Assembly: GCA_001314545.1 (NCBI GenBank)
Contig: LIHN01000015.1
Coordinates: 50,821-114,820 of the forward strand
Length of the DNA stretch: 64,000 bases
Direction of reading: 5' to 3'
Origin: Bacteroidetes bacterium HLUCCA01
Lineage (GTDB): Bacteria; Bacteroidota; Rhodothermia; Balneolales; HLUCCA01
A program made the translations under genes and the position numbers. The first letter of the stretch is position 1, and each line of letters starts with the position of its first letter. Below, in pieces: positions 1 through 7,844 of the stretch. The notes beneath the pieces were generated by a model. That model was not told the origin of the DNA and searched no databases. It saw only the letters and a list, made by a program, of their open reading frames with translations.

Positions 1-446
1 CCGTTTACCTCCATGATCACGTCTATATCTTCTAGTTGGCCGGGTTTGCCCGGCGGCGTAAAATTTCCGACAGGTCCGAATGTATCAAGTCCTTTGGCGA
101 GCAGCCAGGGCAGACCCTTTTCCTTAAGTCGTGTCTGTGCCGCACGGTCTGTGACATCAATGCCTGCAGCCAGCCCGGCTATGTATTCGATAGCTTGTTC
201 GCGGATTATGTGCTTACCGGTTTTACCGATAGCGATGACCAGCTCGGCTTCATGGTGAACTTCCCCGGCACCGTGTGGCAACAGGATGGTACCATTGTCA
301 TGAATAATGCAGGAAGAGGGCTTGGTAAACATAACCGGGGTTTCCGGTACCGGATTATTCAGTTCCTTGGCATGATCTGCATAGTTTCGTCCAATGCAGT
401 ACAGGGTAGAAGGTTTTAGTTCTGGGAGACCGGGTAGTGTATTCAT
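1..446 (-). CDS. Fumarylacetoacetate hydrolase (FAH) family protein, 3' end outside the window
   Basis: About 148 N-terminal residues are visible; the gene runs off the left edge. I translated it from an ATG at 446. The N-terminus has the family pattern of an IGRNYADHAKEL segment followed by a VMFTKP segment. The metal-ligand motif HHEAELVIAIGK and a GIDVTDRAAQ segment come next. These mark the catalytic core of FAH / 2-keto-4-pentenoate hydratase / acylpyruvase proteins, which cleave or hydrate C-C bonds in 3-oxo acids with Mg2+ or Ca2+. The short N-terminus fits the small YcgM/FAHD1-like class (about 200-220 residues), such as acylpyruvase or oxaloacetate decarboxylase. Substrate cannot be decided from this fragment. 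The gene is transcribed leftward; the hairpin at 568-603 separates it from rpmA. Confidence 0.88.
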   Translation of the reverse strand, partial: MNTLPGLPELKPSTLYCIGRNYADHAKELNNPVPETPVMFTKPSSCIIHDNGTILLPHGAGEVHHEAELVIAIGKTGKHIIREQAIEYIAGLAAGIDVTDRAAQTRLKEKGLPWLLAKGLDTFGPVGNFTPPGKPGQLEDIDVIMEVN

Positions 447-567
447 TGATAGCGTGAGAAAGCGTGGTGATGTAGCCAGGGATCTTTACATATGTGAGGA
501 CTGACCCCGACGGATTTTCTGCAGGGCTTATCGGTTGTGTATTCTTCAACAGACATGTACTAAAATA

Positions 568-603
568 CAAAAAGCCCCTACCGGAACCGGAGGGGCTTTT
601 TGT
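568..603. terminator. Rho-independent terminator after rpmA
   Basis: An 11-12 bp stem pairs AAAAAGCCCCT with AGGGGCTTTTT around a short CCGG-containing loop. A-runs and T-runs lie on both sides, so it could act in either direction. It follows the end of rpmA and precedes the FAH-family gene, both on the minus strand. Confidence 0.85.
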
Positions 604-642
604 TAAAATATTTGCCGAAGAAGGCTTAACTAAAGCCTGGAA

Positions 643-897
643 TCAGGCTTCTACAACAGATACGAACTTGCGTTTGTTGTAACCTACTTTAAAGGCTACA
701 ACGCCGTCGGTCTTGGCGAAGAGGGTGAAATCATTTCCTACCCCTACGTTGTCTCCGGGGTGGAAGGTAGTTCCACGTTGACGCACGATAATGTTACCTG
801 CCAGTACGTGTTGTCCGCCGAATTTTTTTACGCCCAGACGTTTAGATTCTGAGTCGCGACCGTTTTTTGTGGATCCTCCACCTTTCTTATGTGCCAT
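643..897 (-). CDS. rpmA: 50S ribosomal protein L27
   Basis: An 84-residue protein beginning [20 protein letters not shown], the diagnostic N-terminus of bacterial L27. This segment reaches toward the peptidyl-transferase centre and touches the tRNA acceptor ends. Full length for the family, with the conserved [14 protein letters not shown] and HPG.NVG.G.D.TLFA blocks. There is no Firmicutes-type N-terminal extension that would need protease cleavage. It lies 19 nt downstream of rplU and is almost certainly co-transcribed with it from the promoter at 1271-1298. The terminator at 568-603 closes the unit. Confidence 0.98.
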   Translation of the reverse strand: MAHKKGGGSTKNGRDSESKRLGVKKFGGQHVLAGNIIVRQRGTTFHPGDNVGVGNDFTLFAKTDGVVAFKVGYNKRKFVSVVEA

Positions 898-916
898 GAG
901 TCGTGTACCTCGTTAA

Positions 917-1225
917 TTAAGCAATAATGTTGTCTATGCGAATTTGAGAAAGCTTCTGACGGTGACCCGTCTTCTTCTGATACCCTTTTCTTCGTTTTTT
1001 CTTGAAGATGATAATCTTGTCAGCTTTGACCAGTTCAAGCACGGTAGCTTCAACTTTGGCTCCTTCAACTACAGGGGTGCCAACTTGTATGCCTTTTTCG
1101 CCGGCAACGAGGAGGACACGATCGATAGAAAGCTTGCCGTCAGCTGTATTTTGTTTATCTACAAACAATACCTGGTCTTTGGAAACTTTGTATTGGTGAC
1201 CACCAATCTCTACAATAGCGTACAT
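917..1225 (-). CDS. rplU: 50S ribosomal protein L21
   Basis: A 102-residue protein starting MYAIVEIGGHQYKVSKDQ, with the C-terminal KKRRKGYQKKTGHRQ RNA-binding block typical of bL21. It binds 23S rRNA in the large subunit. First gene of the conserved rplU-rpmA pair. A sigma-70-type promoter lies about 45 nt upstream of the start (1271-1298). Length and both ends match the family. Confidence 0.98.
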   Translation of the reverse strand: MYAIVEIGGHQYKVSKDQVLFVDKQNTADGKLSIDRVLLVAGEKGIQVGTPVVEGAKVEATVLELVKADKIIIFKKKRRKGYQKKTGHRQKLSQIRIDNIIA

Positions 1226-1270
1226 AACAGTATATCTGTACTTAAAAAGTGTGTTTTTTGGAAGACTCGA

Positions 1271-1298
1271 AATTTACGCGATTTCTCAACAATTTCAA
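1271..1298 (-). promoter_or_regulatory. Probable rplU-rpmA promoter
   Basis: On the minus strand TTGAAA (1298-1293) is followed after 16 nt by TAAATT (1276-1271). The latter continues as TAAATTTC, one base from the Bacteroidota TAnnTTTG -7 element. It sits 45 nt before the rplU ATG in an AT-rich stretch. Confidence 0.55.
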
Positions 1299-1345
1299 AA
1301 CTGAAAAATAGCGCGAAGTTGAATACGCTTCTCGTTCAGCTTCGG

Positions 1346-1555
1346 TTATTCACCTGCAGCGGGTAAATCTGTTTTTTCAGCGAGTTCCATAGCTGGTTTT
1401 GCCGGTTTGGTAATCAGTGTAGGATTCACGTCACGTATGGCCTCATGGAGCTGTCCGTCTTTGATCCAGGCCCGGCCACCATCGTGCTGGTGTCTTCTGA
1501 GATTTTTAAAAACAAGACCTTGATTGTGCAGATCGGTTGTGTGCTTTCGGAACAT
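1346..1555 (-). CDS. Small uncharacterised protein
   Basis: A 69-residue open frame from an ATG at 1555; a longer TTG start at 1585 is also possible. I do not recognise the family. The protein is polar, with a basic, His-rich N-terminal half (HTTDLHNQG, NLRRHQHDGG) and an acidic, Ala/Pro-rich tail, and no signal peptide or membrane segment. Codon use resembles neighbouring genes. It lies 45 nt downstream of the thioredoxin-TPR gene in the same direction and stops just before the rplU promoter, so it could be the last gene of that transcript. No clear Shine-Dalgarno. It could also be chance coding. Confidence 0.4.
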   Translation of the reverse strand: MFRKHTTDLHNQGLVFKNLRRHQHDGGRAWIKDGQLHEAIRDVNPTLITKPAKPAMELAEKTDLPAAGE

Positions 1556-1600
1556 AGCGTTGTACTTAGTTTTGGATGGGAACAAATATACTGTTTATCA

Positions 1601-2419
1601 TCAATACAATAGCATGCTGAATCGGCGACGGTAGCTTTTTGTGACCGGGTGATTCTCACCCAGCAGTGTAAACAAGGCTACACACGCTTTCCGGGCACCG
1701 TCTTCGTATAGAGCTCGGTCCGTTCCTAAAATATGAAGAAACCCCTTCAGTGCTTCTTCATACCGATGGCTTACTACCTGTCGGGCGGACTGCTTGAATG
1801 CTTCCTGCATGGGTACTTCATCCGGAGCTTCTGCAGCCAGTTTTGCCAGCCAGGCAACCGTGTCAATAGTCTGAAACTGGATTTCATATTTGCTGTCATG
1901 CTCATGGCCGGCAAGTATCTGCCTGGACTTCTCGGGGTCATCAGGAAGCCAGCTCATTGCCAACGCCGAGATGAAAGCCGCATTTTCCGGTTGTTTACCC
2001 ACCAGGTATTCCAAAAGCCGGTGGGTTTCAGTGCGATTACCGGAAGCGATGGCCTGATCCAAAAGCTCCTCATGAGCCAGGGTGTCATCGTCCTGGCTGG
2101 CGGGCAGGTTCTCCTTTAACCACTGTCTGATTTGAGCTTCAGGCAAGGCGCCCGCAAACTCAGCGACAAGTTCGCCATTGTAGACCATTTTGACCGATGG
2201 TATGCTGCGAATACCAAACTGTGCCGCCAGCTGCTGATGTACCTCCGTGTTTATTTTTACCAGCTTCCATTGGCCTGCAGCCTCGGCAGCCAGTTTTTCG
2301 ATAACCGGACCCAGAACCCGGCACGGTCCACACCATTCAGCCCAAAAGTCGAGAACAACAGGGGTTGTTTTGCTTTGTTCAACAACTTCGCTTCGAAAAT
2401 CCTTTAATTCATAGTCCAT
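1601..2419 (-). CDS. Thioredoxin-TPR protein, CnoX/YbbN-like co-chaperone
   Basis: 272 residues. The N-terminal thioredoxin domain (about 1-110) has the active site WCGPC with Cys30 and Cys33 after the strand VVLDFWAEW, plus the cis-Pro segment RSIPSV. The C-terminal 150 residues are helical and resemble the TPR-like repeats of CnoX (YbbN), with an AHEELLDQAIASG and a GARKACVALFTLLGENHP block typical of that tail. CnoX proteins protect and hand over oxidised substrates to GroEL. In E. coli the first cysteine-motif region is SxxC, whereas here WCGPC is intact, so dithiol reductase activity is likely. The gene lies 42 nt downstream of lexA on the same strand. Confidence 0.88.
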   Translation of the reverse strand: MDYELKDFRSEVVEQSKTTPVVLDFWAEWCGPCRVLGPVIEKLAAEAAGQWKLVKINTEVHQQLAAQFGIRSIPSVKMVYNGELVAEFAGALPEAQIRQWLKENLPASQDDDTLAHEELLDQAIASGNRTETHRLLEYLVGKQPENAAFISALAMSWLPDDPEKSRQILAGHEHDSKYEIQFQTIDTVAWLAKLAAEAPDEVPMQEAFKQSARQVVSHRYEEALKGFLHILGTDRALYEDGARKACVALFTLLGENHPVTKSYRRRFSMLLY

Positions 2420-2461
2420 AGTGTCGTTTAATAGCTTTGATCAAAAGACACCGTGGTCTGG

Positions 2462-3142
2462 CTACGATGCCTTTTGATGAACGTTTTTGTAGATACCGTT
2501 TCGATTTACATGACCAACATACTTGCCAATGATACGCACTTCCTCAAAAATATCCGGCTCAATATGAATATCCCGATACTCATCATTGGCCGGCTCCAGA
2601 CGTAACCCGTTCGGACCGTAATAAATACGCTTAAGACTGGTTTGACCGTCGTACATTACAGCGCCAATATCCCCGTCACGGATATCATCATCAACCAGCA
2701 GTACAAAATCACCGTCATTGATGTTGGCATCACGCATACTTTGCCCTGAAACCCGAAGTGCAAACAGCTTATGTAGATTCGGGAAAAGATGTTTGAGTGT
2801 AATGTTGCCAAGATTCGATTCCACTGCTTCCTGAAGATAACCTGCGGAAATGATACCCCGGATAGGTATACCTCCGTAAAGGGGTTCTTCCAATTGCGAA
2901 TCAACCTGCACGGTTTTCTTTTTGAGATAACGCTGGTGTAATTCGTACTCATTATCGTCCGTTTTAACCAGGTAGCCTTTTTTCAGTAATGACTGCAGAT
3001 TCTGTGTCACACTGTTGGGCGACTTAAACCCAAACCGGTCAGCAATTTCCCGGTAGGTTGGCCAGATCTCATTCTCGTCACGGTAGGTGATGATATAATC
3101 TAAAAACTTCTTTTGCTTACTGGTCAGTTGTACATTATCCAT
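2462..3142 (-). CDS. lexA: LexA-type SOS repressor
   Basis: 226 residues. An N-terminal winged helix-turn-helix (about 1-70) contains WPTYREIADRFGFKSPNSV. The C-terminal S24 peptidase domain has the self-cleavage bond Ala100-Gly101 in IISAGY, nucleophile Ser135 in RVSGQSM, and general-base Lys171 in TSLKRIYY. RecA-stimulated autocleavage would derepress DNA-repair genes. The recognition helix sequence (SPNSVTQNLQSL) resembles but is not identical to that of E. coli, so the operator may differ. Repeat pairs flank its own promoter (see 3159-3175 and 3210-3232), consistent with autoregulation. Confidence 0.97.
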   Translation of the reverse strand: MDNVQLTSKQKKFLDYIITYRDENEIWPTYREIADRFGFKSPNSVTQNLQSLLKKGYLVKTDDNEYELHQRYLKKKTVQVDSQLEEPLYGGIPIRGIISAGYLQEAVESNLGNITLKHLFPNLHKLFALRVSGQSMRDANINDGDFVLLVDDDIRDGDIGAVMYDGQTSLKRIYYGPNGLRLEPANDEYRDIHIEPDIFEEVRIIGKYVGHVNRNGIYKNVHQKAS

Positions 3143-3158
3143 GGCAGCGGAATTGGTT

Positions 3159-3175
3159 TATGTGTAATATATGTG
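3159..3175. promoter_or_regulatory. Candidate LexA operator, proximal repeat pair
   Basis: TATGTG occurs at 3159-3164 and again at 3170-3175, a direct repeat with an 11-bp period (one helical turn). It lies just downstream of, or overlapping, the -10 of the lexA promoter. The same arrangement recurs at 3210-3226. Confidence 0.5.
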
Positions 3176-3176
3176 C

Positions 3177-3205
3177 AATAAACACAATCCCGCCTTAAAG
3201 GTCAA
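3177..3205 (-). promoter_or_regulatory. Probable lexA promoter
   Basis: On the minus strand TTGACC (3205-3200) is followed after exactly 17 nt by TTTATT (3182-3177), about 35 nt before the lexA ATG. The -35 is good and the -10 weak. Each end is closely flanked by a TATGTG repeat pair. Confidence 0.5.
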
Positions 3206-3209
3206 GTAT

Positions 3210-3232
3210 TATGTGCTAATTATGTGACATAA
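3210..3232. promoter_or_regulatory. Candidate LexA operator, distal repeat pair
   Basis: TATGTG occurs at 3210-3215 and 3221-3226, again with an 11-bp period. The second copy is part of a perfect 13-bp palindrome, TTATGTGACATAA (3220-3232). The pair lies immediately upstream of the lexA -35 and 51 bp from the proximal pair. Confidence 0.5.
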
Positions 3233-3385
3233 CTTGTTCATATAGATTTACACGCAGGACAGGCCCTGGTAAAGCTGCATCCCGATTGAGTCCTGTAGCT
3301 ATTGTCTCTGTTGAATCCTGTGTCTGCATAATGCCCGCCTGCATTTACACGATGCACGTTCGAGGCACGTTCTGTATATGCTGCG
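3233..3385. other. Intergenic stretch between the lexA control region and the gcdH terminator
   Basis: With the lexA control elements and terminator, this belongs to the 316-bp gap 3143-3458. I see no open frame with credible coding character and no further clear regulatory element in it. Confidence 0.5.
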
Positions 3386-3422
3386 AAAAAAAAACGGCTG
3401 CCATAATTTCGTATGGCAGCCG
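3386..3422 (-). terminator. Rho-independent terminator of the acyl-CoA/ETF cluster
   Basis: An 11-bp perfect stem (CGGCTGCCATA at 3395-3405 with TATGGCAGCCG at 3412-3422) and a 6-nt loop. It is followed on the minus strand by nine T residues (A-run at 3386-3394 on plus). It lies 37 nt after the gcdH stop. Confidence 0.92.
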
Positions 3423-3458
3423 GTCACACCCAAAAGAGGGCAGGGTTATGTTGTTCCC

Positions 3459-4664
3459 TTACAGGTCGTTTCCGCGGGGAGTAAACGATTGTATTCCGGT
3501 AATATCACGACCCAGTATCAAGCCGTGAATATCGTAGGTACCTTCGTAGGTATTAACCGATTCCAGATTGATGACATGATGGATAACCCGATATTCACCC
3601 GTTATACCGTTGCCACCCAGCATATCGCGGGCAACCCGGGCAATTTCCAGCGCTTTACCGGCATTATGGCGTTTTGCCAGGGAAATCATGGAAGGATGAA
3701 GCTCGCCGCTGTCTTTAAGCTGACCGAGACGGTGTACCAGCAACTGCATCCCCGTAATGTCTGTTAGCATATTGGCCAGTTTGGTCTGTACCAATTGATT
3801 GGCTGCCAGCGGGTAGCCGAATTGCTTGCGCTCAAGGGTGTATTGCCGGGCTCTGTGATAGCAGTTTTCGGCAGCACCTACCGTACCCCAGGCGATACCG
3901 TACCGGGCGCTGTTCAGGCAGCTGAACGGACCTTTGAGTCCGCGAATGTCAGGGAATGCGTTTTCATCGGGAACAAAGCAGTCTTCCAGGATGATTTCAC
4001 CGGTGTGTGATGCCCGGAGCGACATCTTGTTGTGCGTAACCGGCGCCGAATACCCCTTGAATTCTTTTTCTACAATAAATCCGCGGATGACCGGTTTGTC
4101 GTCCTTATGCTCTTTTGCTTTCGCCCAAACAATGGCAATATCGGCCACCGGTGAGTTGGTAATCCACATTTTGGCACCATTAAGTACCCATCCGCCATCA
4201 ACTTTAACGGCCGTGGTTACCATAGACCCCGGATCACTTCCGTGATCTGGTTCAGTCAGACCAAAACAGCCTATGATTTCGGCAGTTGCCAGCCGCGGGA
4301 GGAACCGTTTTTTCTGTTCTTCGGTACCAAATTCGTTGATCGGATGCATAACGAGTGAAGATTGCACCGACATAAACGACCGATAGGCCGAATCAACGCG
4401 TTCAATTTCCCGGGTGATGAGACCATAGGCGGTATACGATGCTCCAACGCCACCATATTGCGGGTCGATGGTAACACCCAGCAGTCCCAGTTCGGCCATT
4501 TCAGCCGGTATTTCCGGGTGAAATATTTCCTGCTGGTTACCCTCCATAGCACGCGGTTCAAGTTTCGTGCGGGCGTATTCACGGGCGGTCTCCATAATCA
4601 TCCGATCGTCTTCACTAAGGAGCGATTCGAAGTTATAGGCGTCGTCAATATTAAATTTTGCCAT
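3459..4664 (-). CDS. gcdH: Glutaryl-CoA dehydrogenase
   Basis: A 401-residue FAD flavoprotein of the acyl-CoA dehydrogenase superfamily. The segments SVQSSLVMHPI, CFGLTEPDHGSDPGSM and the C-terminal YEGTYDIHGLILGRDITGIQ are hallmarks of GCDH rather than straight-chain dehydrogenases. The catalytic base is Glu374 in TYEGT. The enzyme oxidises and decarboxylates glutaryl-CoA to crotonyl-CoA in lysine/tryptophan degradation, passing electrons to ETF. It is the last gene of the cluster, 150 nt after the second dehydrogenase, and is followed by a strong terminator. ETF and the ETF:quinone oxidoreductase subunits are encoded upstream in the same direction, giving it a ready electron route. Confidence 0.93.
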   Translation of the reverse strand: MAKFNIDDAYNFESLLSEDDRMIMETAREYARTKLEPRAMEGNQQEIFHPEIPAEMAELGLLGVTIDPQYGGVGASYTAYGLITREIERVDSAYRSFMSVQSSLVMHPINEFGTEEQKKRFLPRLATAEIIGCFGLTEPDHGSDPGSMVTTAVKVDGGWVLNGAKMWITNSPVADIAIVWAKAKEHKDDKPVIRGFIVEKEFKGYSAPVTHNKMSLRASHTGEIILEDCFVPDENAFPDIRGLKGPFSCLNSARYGIAWGTVGAAENCYHRARQYTLERKQFGYPLAANQLVQTKLANMLTDITGMQLLVHRLGQLKDSGELHPSMISLAKRHNAGKALEIARVARDMLGGNGITGEYRVIHHVINLESVNTYEGTYDIHGLILGRDITGIQSFTPRGNDL

Positions 4665-4816
4665 ACGTGTAGTGATACTAAAGTTGTAAGATTCTGTTCA
4701 AACGGGTTCGTGTGTGCATTGTGCTACTCCGAAAATACCAAAATGAAGGCTATTAACAGCGTGATTTTTTTTAGCGCCCTGCAACCGTCTGGACCACTGA
4801 ACAACCCGAATCACTG

Positions 4817-5983
4817 TCAGCGGAAAAGATGCTTCCCGATAACCAGGCGCTGTATTTCACTGGTGCCTTCGCCAATCTCCAGGAGTTTGGCATCCCGCAG
4901 AAACCGTTCTACATGATACTCTTTGGTGTAGCCATACCCGCCGTGAATCTGAATAGCTTCCAGGGCGGCCCTGGTTGCCTGTTCTGATGCGAAAAGTTTG
5001 GCCATGGAGGCTTCAATGGTGTAGGGTCTGCCCTGATCTTTCAGCCAGGCAGCCTTCAGAATCATGTTGCGCGCGGCTTCATAGGCCACCATCATGTCCA
5101 CAACTTTCCATCGTATAGCCTGGAATTCGCCGATGGGCTTGCCGAATTGTTTGCGTTCGGAAGCATACTTCAGCGATTCTTCCATACTTCCGCGGATAAT
5201 ACCACAGGCAATGGCACCAATGCCAATCCGGCCTGCATCCAGAATTTTCATCGTATCAATAAAGCCATGTCCCAGCTTGCCGAGCAGGTTCTCTGCGGGA
5301 ATCCGGCAGTCTTCAAAGTACAGCTCGGAAGTGTCTGAGGAGTTCATCCCCAGTTTGTGAAGTTTTGGCCCATGCGAAAATCCGGGGGTGCCTTTTTCAA
5401 CGATGAAGGCACTGATTCCCCTGGCGCCCGCTTCACGGTCGGTAACGGCCAGAACTACGAAGGTGCCCCCAACCGTACCCTGTGTGATGAAAATCTTCGC
5501 TCCGTTAAGCACCCAGTGGTCGCCATCGCGAACCGCTGTCGTCTTCATGCCGGACGCATCACTGCCGCTTCCGGGTTCCGTAAGACCCCATCCGCCGAGC
5601 ACTTCTCCACGGGTCAGGGGAGTCAGGTATTTTAGTTTCTGTTCGTGCGAGCCGGCCAGGGCGATGTGAGCCGAGCACAGACTGGTATGTGAGGCAACGG
5701 TCAACGCCAGCGAAGCATCCCACCGGCCAATCTCCTCCAGAACCAGGGCGAAACTGACCGTATCGGCTCCCGCGCCGCCGTATTCTTCAGCGTGTACCAT
5801 ACCCATCAATCCCATTTCGCCGAGCTGTCGCACCAACTGATGCGGGAATTCCCTGGACTGATCTCTGTCCAGTACTCCGGGTGCTACAAACTGTTCGGTA
5901 AAGTCCCGTGCGGTCTCACGGATGAGCTCCTGATCTTCAGTTAAATCAAACGACAATCTGTTGTGTTGCAACGTAGCTTCCAT
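4817..5983 (-). CDS. Acyl-CoA dehydrogenase, short/branched-chain type
   Basis: 388 residues, typical for the family. FAD-binding motifs WGLTEPGSGSDASGM and WVLNGAKIFITQG lie in the middle domain. A DAGRIGIGAIACGI helix, ERKQFGKPIGEFQAI and QIHGGYGYTKEYHVER follow. The likely catalytic base is Glu372 in EIGEGTSEIQR. It catalyses alpha,beta-dehydrogenation of acyl-CoA with ETF as acceptor. The sequence fits butyryl-, isobutyryl- or 2-methylbutyryl-CoA dehydrogenases, and I cannot settle chain length. It lies between the ferredoxin-like gene and gcdH in one transcription unit. Confidence 0.92.
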   Translation of the reverse strand: MEATLQHNRLSFDLTEDQELIRETARDFTEQFVAPGVLDRDQSREFPHQLVRQLGEMGLMGMVHAEEYGGAGADTVSFALVLEEIGRWDASLALTVASHTSLCSAHIALAGSHEQKLKYLTPLTRGEVLGGWGLTEPGSGSDASGMKTTAVRDGDHWVLNGAKIFITQGTVGGTFVVLAVTDREAGARGISAFIVEKGTPGFSHGPKLHKLGMNSSDTSELYFEDCRIPAENLLGKLGHGFIDTMKILDAGRIGIGAIACGIIRGSMEESLKYASERKQFGKPIGEFQAIRWKVVDMMVAYEAARNMILKAAWLKDQGRPYTIEASMAKLFASEQATRAALEAIQIHGGYGYTKEYHVERFLRDAKLLEIGEGTSEIQRLVIGKHLFR

Positions 5984-6108
5984 AATTCCTGATAGTATTA
6001 AATTTCAAACCAAAATAGCTAAAAAAGCGCTTCCAGAACGGCATAAAGCTACTCACAGTCTGGCAAATACCCAAAAAAGGAATTGTTAAAAAATGAGGGG
6101 ACGGATAC

Positions 6109-6411
6109 TTATCCGAAGTTCCATTTAACACCCCGGCCGCGCTCGGGATCGGGGTACGACCAGCTCACAGCGCCCTTGTCGCAGGCGTACATGCAGGTAC
6201 CGCACTCAATACAGTCTTCAAACTGAAAATGTACGTGACCGATTTCGTCGAGGGTGTAACAATTAGCCGGACAAACATAGGTAGTACACTTATGATCGCA
6301 TTTGGTGTTACAGATATCGGTTTCAACCAGGATATGGGGTTTGGCCTCAGATAGTCCCTGGTTTACGTAGCTGACCGTGCCAAGTCGTTCAGCAATACTC
6401 ATCTTTTTCAT
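6109..6411 (-). CDS. FixX-like ferredoxin, ETF:quinone oxidoreductase iron-sulfur subunit
   Basis: 100 residues from the ATG at 6411. That start overlaps the stop of the FixC-like gene as ATGA, with AAAGGAG about 11 nt upstream, so I prefer it to an in-frame upstream start. The C-terminal half has CIECGTCMYAC, a standard [4Fe-4S] motif. An additional cysteine set (ICNTKCDHKC, VCPANC) lies before it, as in FixX and the C-terminus of eukaryotic ETF-QO. It would accept electrons from the FAD subunit and pass them to quinone at the membrane. Translational coupling to the FixC-like gene supports a fixed 1:1 partnership. Confidence 0.9.
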   Translation of the reverse strand: MKKMSIAERLGTVSYVNQGLSEAKPHILVETDICNTKCDHKCTTYVCPANCYTLDEIGHVHFQFEDCIECGTCMYACDKGAVSWSYPDPERGRGVKWNFG

Positions 6412-7739
6412 AGTGATCGCGCTCCTTTGATTCCTAATTTTATCATGTTCCACAGGCTGGAATGTTTGCTGACGGCATCTTTCAGCATGGCCGGTGTTTT
6501 GGGCGTGGGTTTGTTGTCTACCGTAAAGAAGCTGCGCCCGAATTCGTTCACTACCTTCGGAACTGAGGTGAACATTTCATGGCTGTGTAAAAACTGTACG
6601 GCGCTCTGGAAGTTTCGGAGATCTTTCATCACATAGCTGTCATCGAGTTTTTTACGGTACTCCTTCAGGGTATTTTTGCTGAAATCTCCCTTCGCTTTGG
6701 CCTCGGCAACTGTTTCTGCGGCCAGAATTCCACTTTCCATAGCATAATCCATTCCCTGGATTGCTTTGCCGGAATTTAACAGCAGGTTGGCCGACTCGCC
6801 GGCCAGCAGCACTCCGTCGGTGTAGAGCTCGCGCGGAAGCGCCCGCTGGTCGCCGGTGGATACCACGTGTGCTGAGTACTCAACCACCTCACCGCCGCGC
6901 AGCATATCTTTGACGGCGCTGTGGGATTTAAAATGGGAGAGGATATCATATACTTTCCGGTCCTGGCTCAGGTTCTCACGCATTGATTTCAGGTTCAAAA
7001 CCAGCCCGATACTCACGGAATCTTTGTTGGTGTACAGAAAACCTCCACCCTCAACTCCATCGGAGGCAAATCCGATGAATTCATTGGTCAGTCCCGAGTT
7101 GCCATCCAGCTGAAACCGGTCTTCCAGTACGTTCTGATCAAAGCGGATAATTTCTTTGACCCCGGTTGCCATGTAATCAGCGGGCACATAGTTGTCCTGA
7201 AGTCCGACCTGACGGGTGAGCAGGTTGTTTACCCCTTCTGCGATGATGACCACATCGGCATGAAATTCTTCTTCGCCGGTTCGGATACCCACGGCGCGCC
7301 CTGATTCCATGATAATAGTATCAACCAGGATGTTGGTGGCGATGAAGGAATCTTCCGGGTAACTGCTTTCAGCAATGGCCTCTTCCACTTTGCCGGCCAG
7401 CCAGTTATCAAATTTGGAGCGGAGTACAATCAGTCCCTTGTACGGTTGCTCATTGAAGTGATCACTTTTGAAATCGATGGAAAATGCCGATTGATCATCC
7501 AGAAACGTCAGTCTACGGTGGCGGACATATCGCTCAAATCCGGCCTCTTCCTGCCAGTAATCCGGCACGAGGTCAGCCAGCCTGGAACCCCATAACACAC
7601 CGCCGGATACGTTTTTAGCTCCACTGAACTCACCGCGCTCAACCAGCAGGAACTTCATATTGCTGCGTGCCAGCGTCAGCGCAGCGCTGAGTCCGGCGAT
7701 GCCACCGCCAACAATGATACAATCGAATTTATCGTCCAT
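6408..7739 (-). CDS. FixC-like FAD oxidoreductase, ETF:quinone oxidoreductase flavin subunit
   Basis: 443 residues from the ATG at 7739 (a TTG nine codons upstream is in frame but less likely). The N-terminal dinucleotide fold CIIVGGGIAGLSAALTLAR is followed by a VERGEFSGAKNVSGGV segment, diagnostic of the FixC/ETF-QO family. Also present are GVLLAGESANLLLNSGKAIQGMDYAMESG near the second FAD contact and a helical C-terminus. Together with the adjacent FixX-like protein it forms a split ETF-QO, carrying electrons from reduced ETF to quinone. It lies 105 nt downstream of etfA and overlaps the FixX gene by 4 nt. Confidence 0.92.
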   Translation of the reverse strand: MDDKFDCIIVGGGIAGLSAALTLARSNMKFLLVERGEFSGAKNVSGGVLWGSRLADLVPDYWQEEAGFERYVRHRRLTFLDDQSAFSIDFKSDHFNEQPYKGLIVLRSKFDNWLAGKVEEAIAESSYPEDSFIATNILVDTIIMESGRAVGIRTGEEEFHADVVIIAEGVNNLLTRQVGLQDNYVPADYMATGVKEIIRFDQNVLEDRFQLDGNSGLTNEFIGFASDGVEGGGFLYTNKDSVSIGLVLNLKSMRENLSQDRKVYDILSHFKSHSAVKDMLRGGEVVEYSAHVVSTGDQRALPRELYTDGVLLAGESANLLLNSGKAIQGMDYAMESGILAAETVAEAKAKGDFSKNTLKEYRKKLDDSYVMKDLRNFQSAVQFLHSHEMFTSVPKVVNEFGRSFFTVDNKPTPKTPAMLKDAVSKHSSLWNMIKLGIKGARSL

Positions 7740-7844
7740 AGTTTCAATAGGTTCGTGTACGAGCAACCAACCGGTTCGCGGCGGACTGCATATCCGGATG
7801 CAGCTGGACTGTGATTCAGGCAGCTGCAGTCTTCAGGTAGGGGG

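Noticed and set aside
13..419. Two plus-strand open frames at the left edge
   Set aside because: They are antisense to the FAH-family gene, which has clear catalytic motifs on the minus strand.
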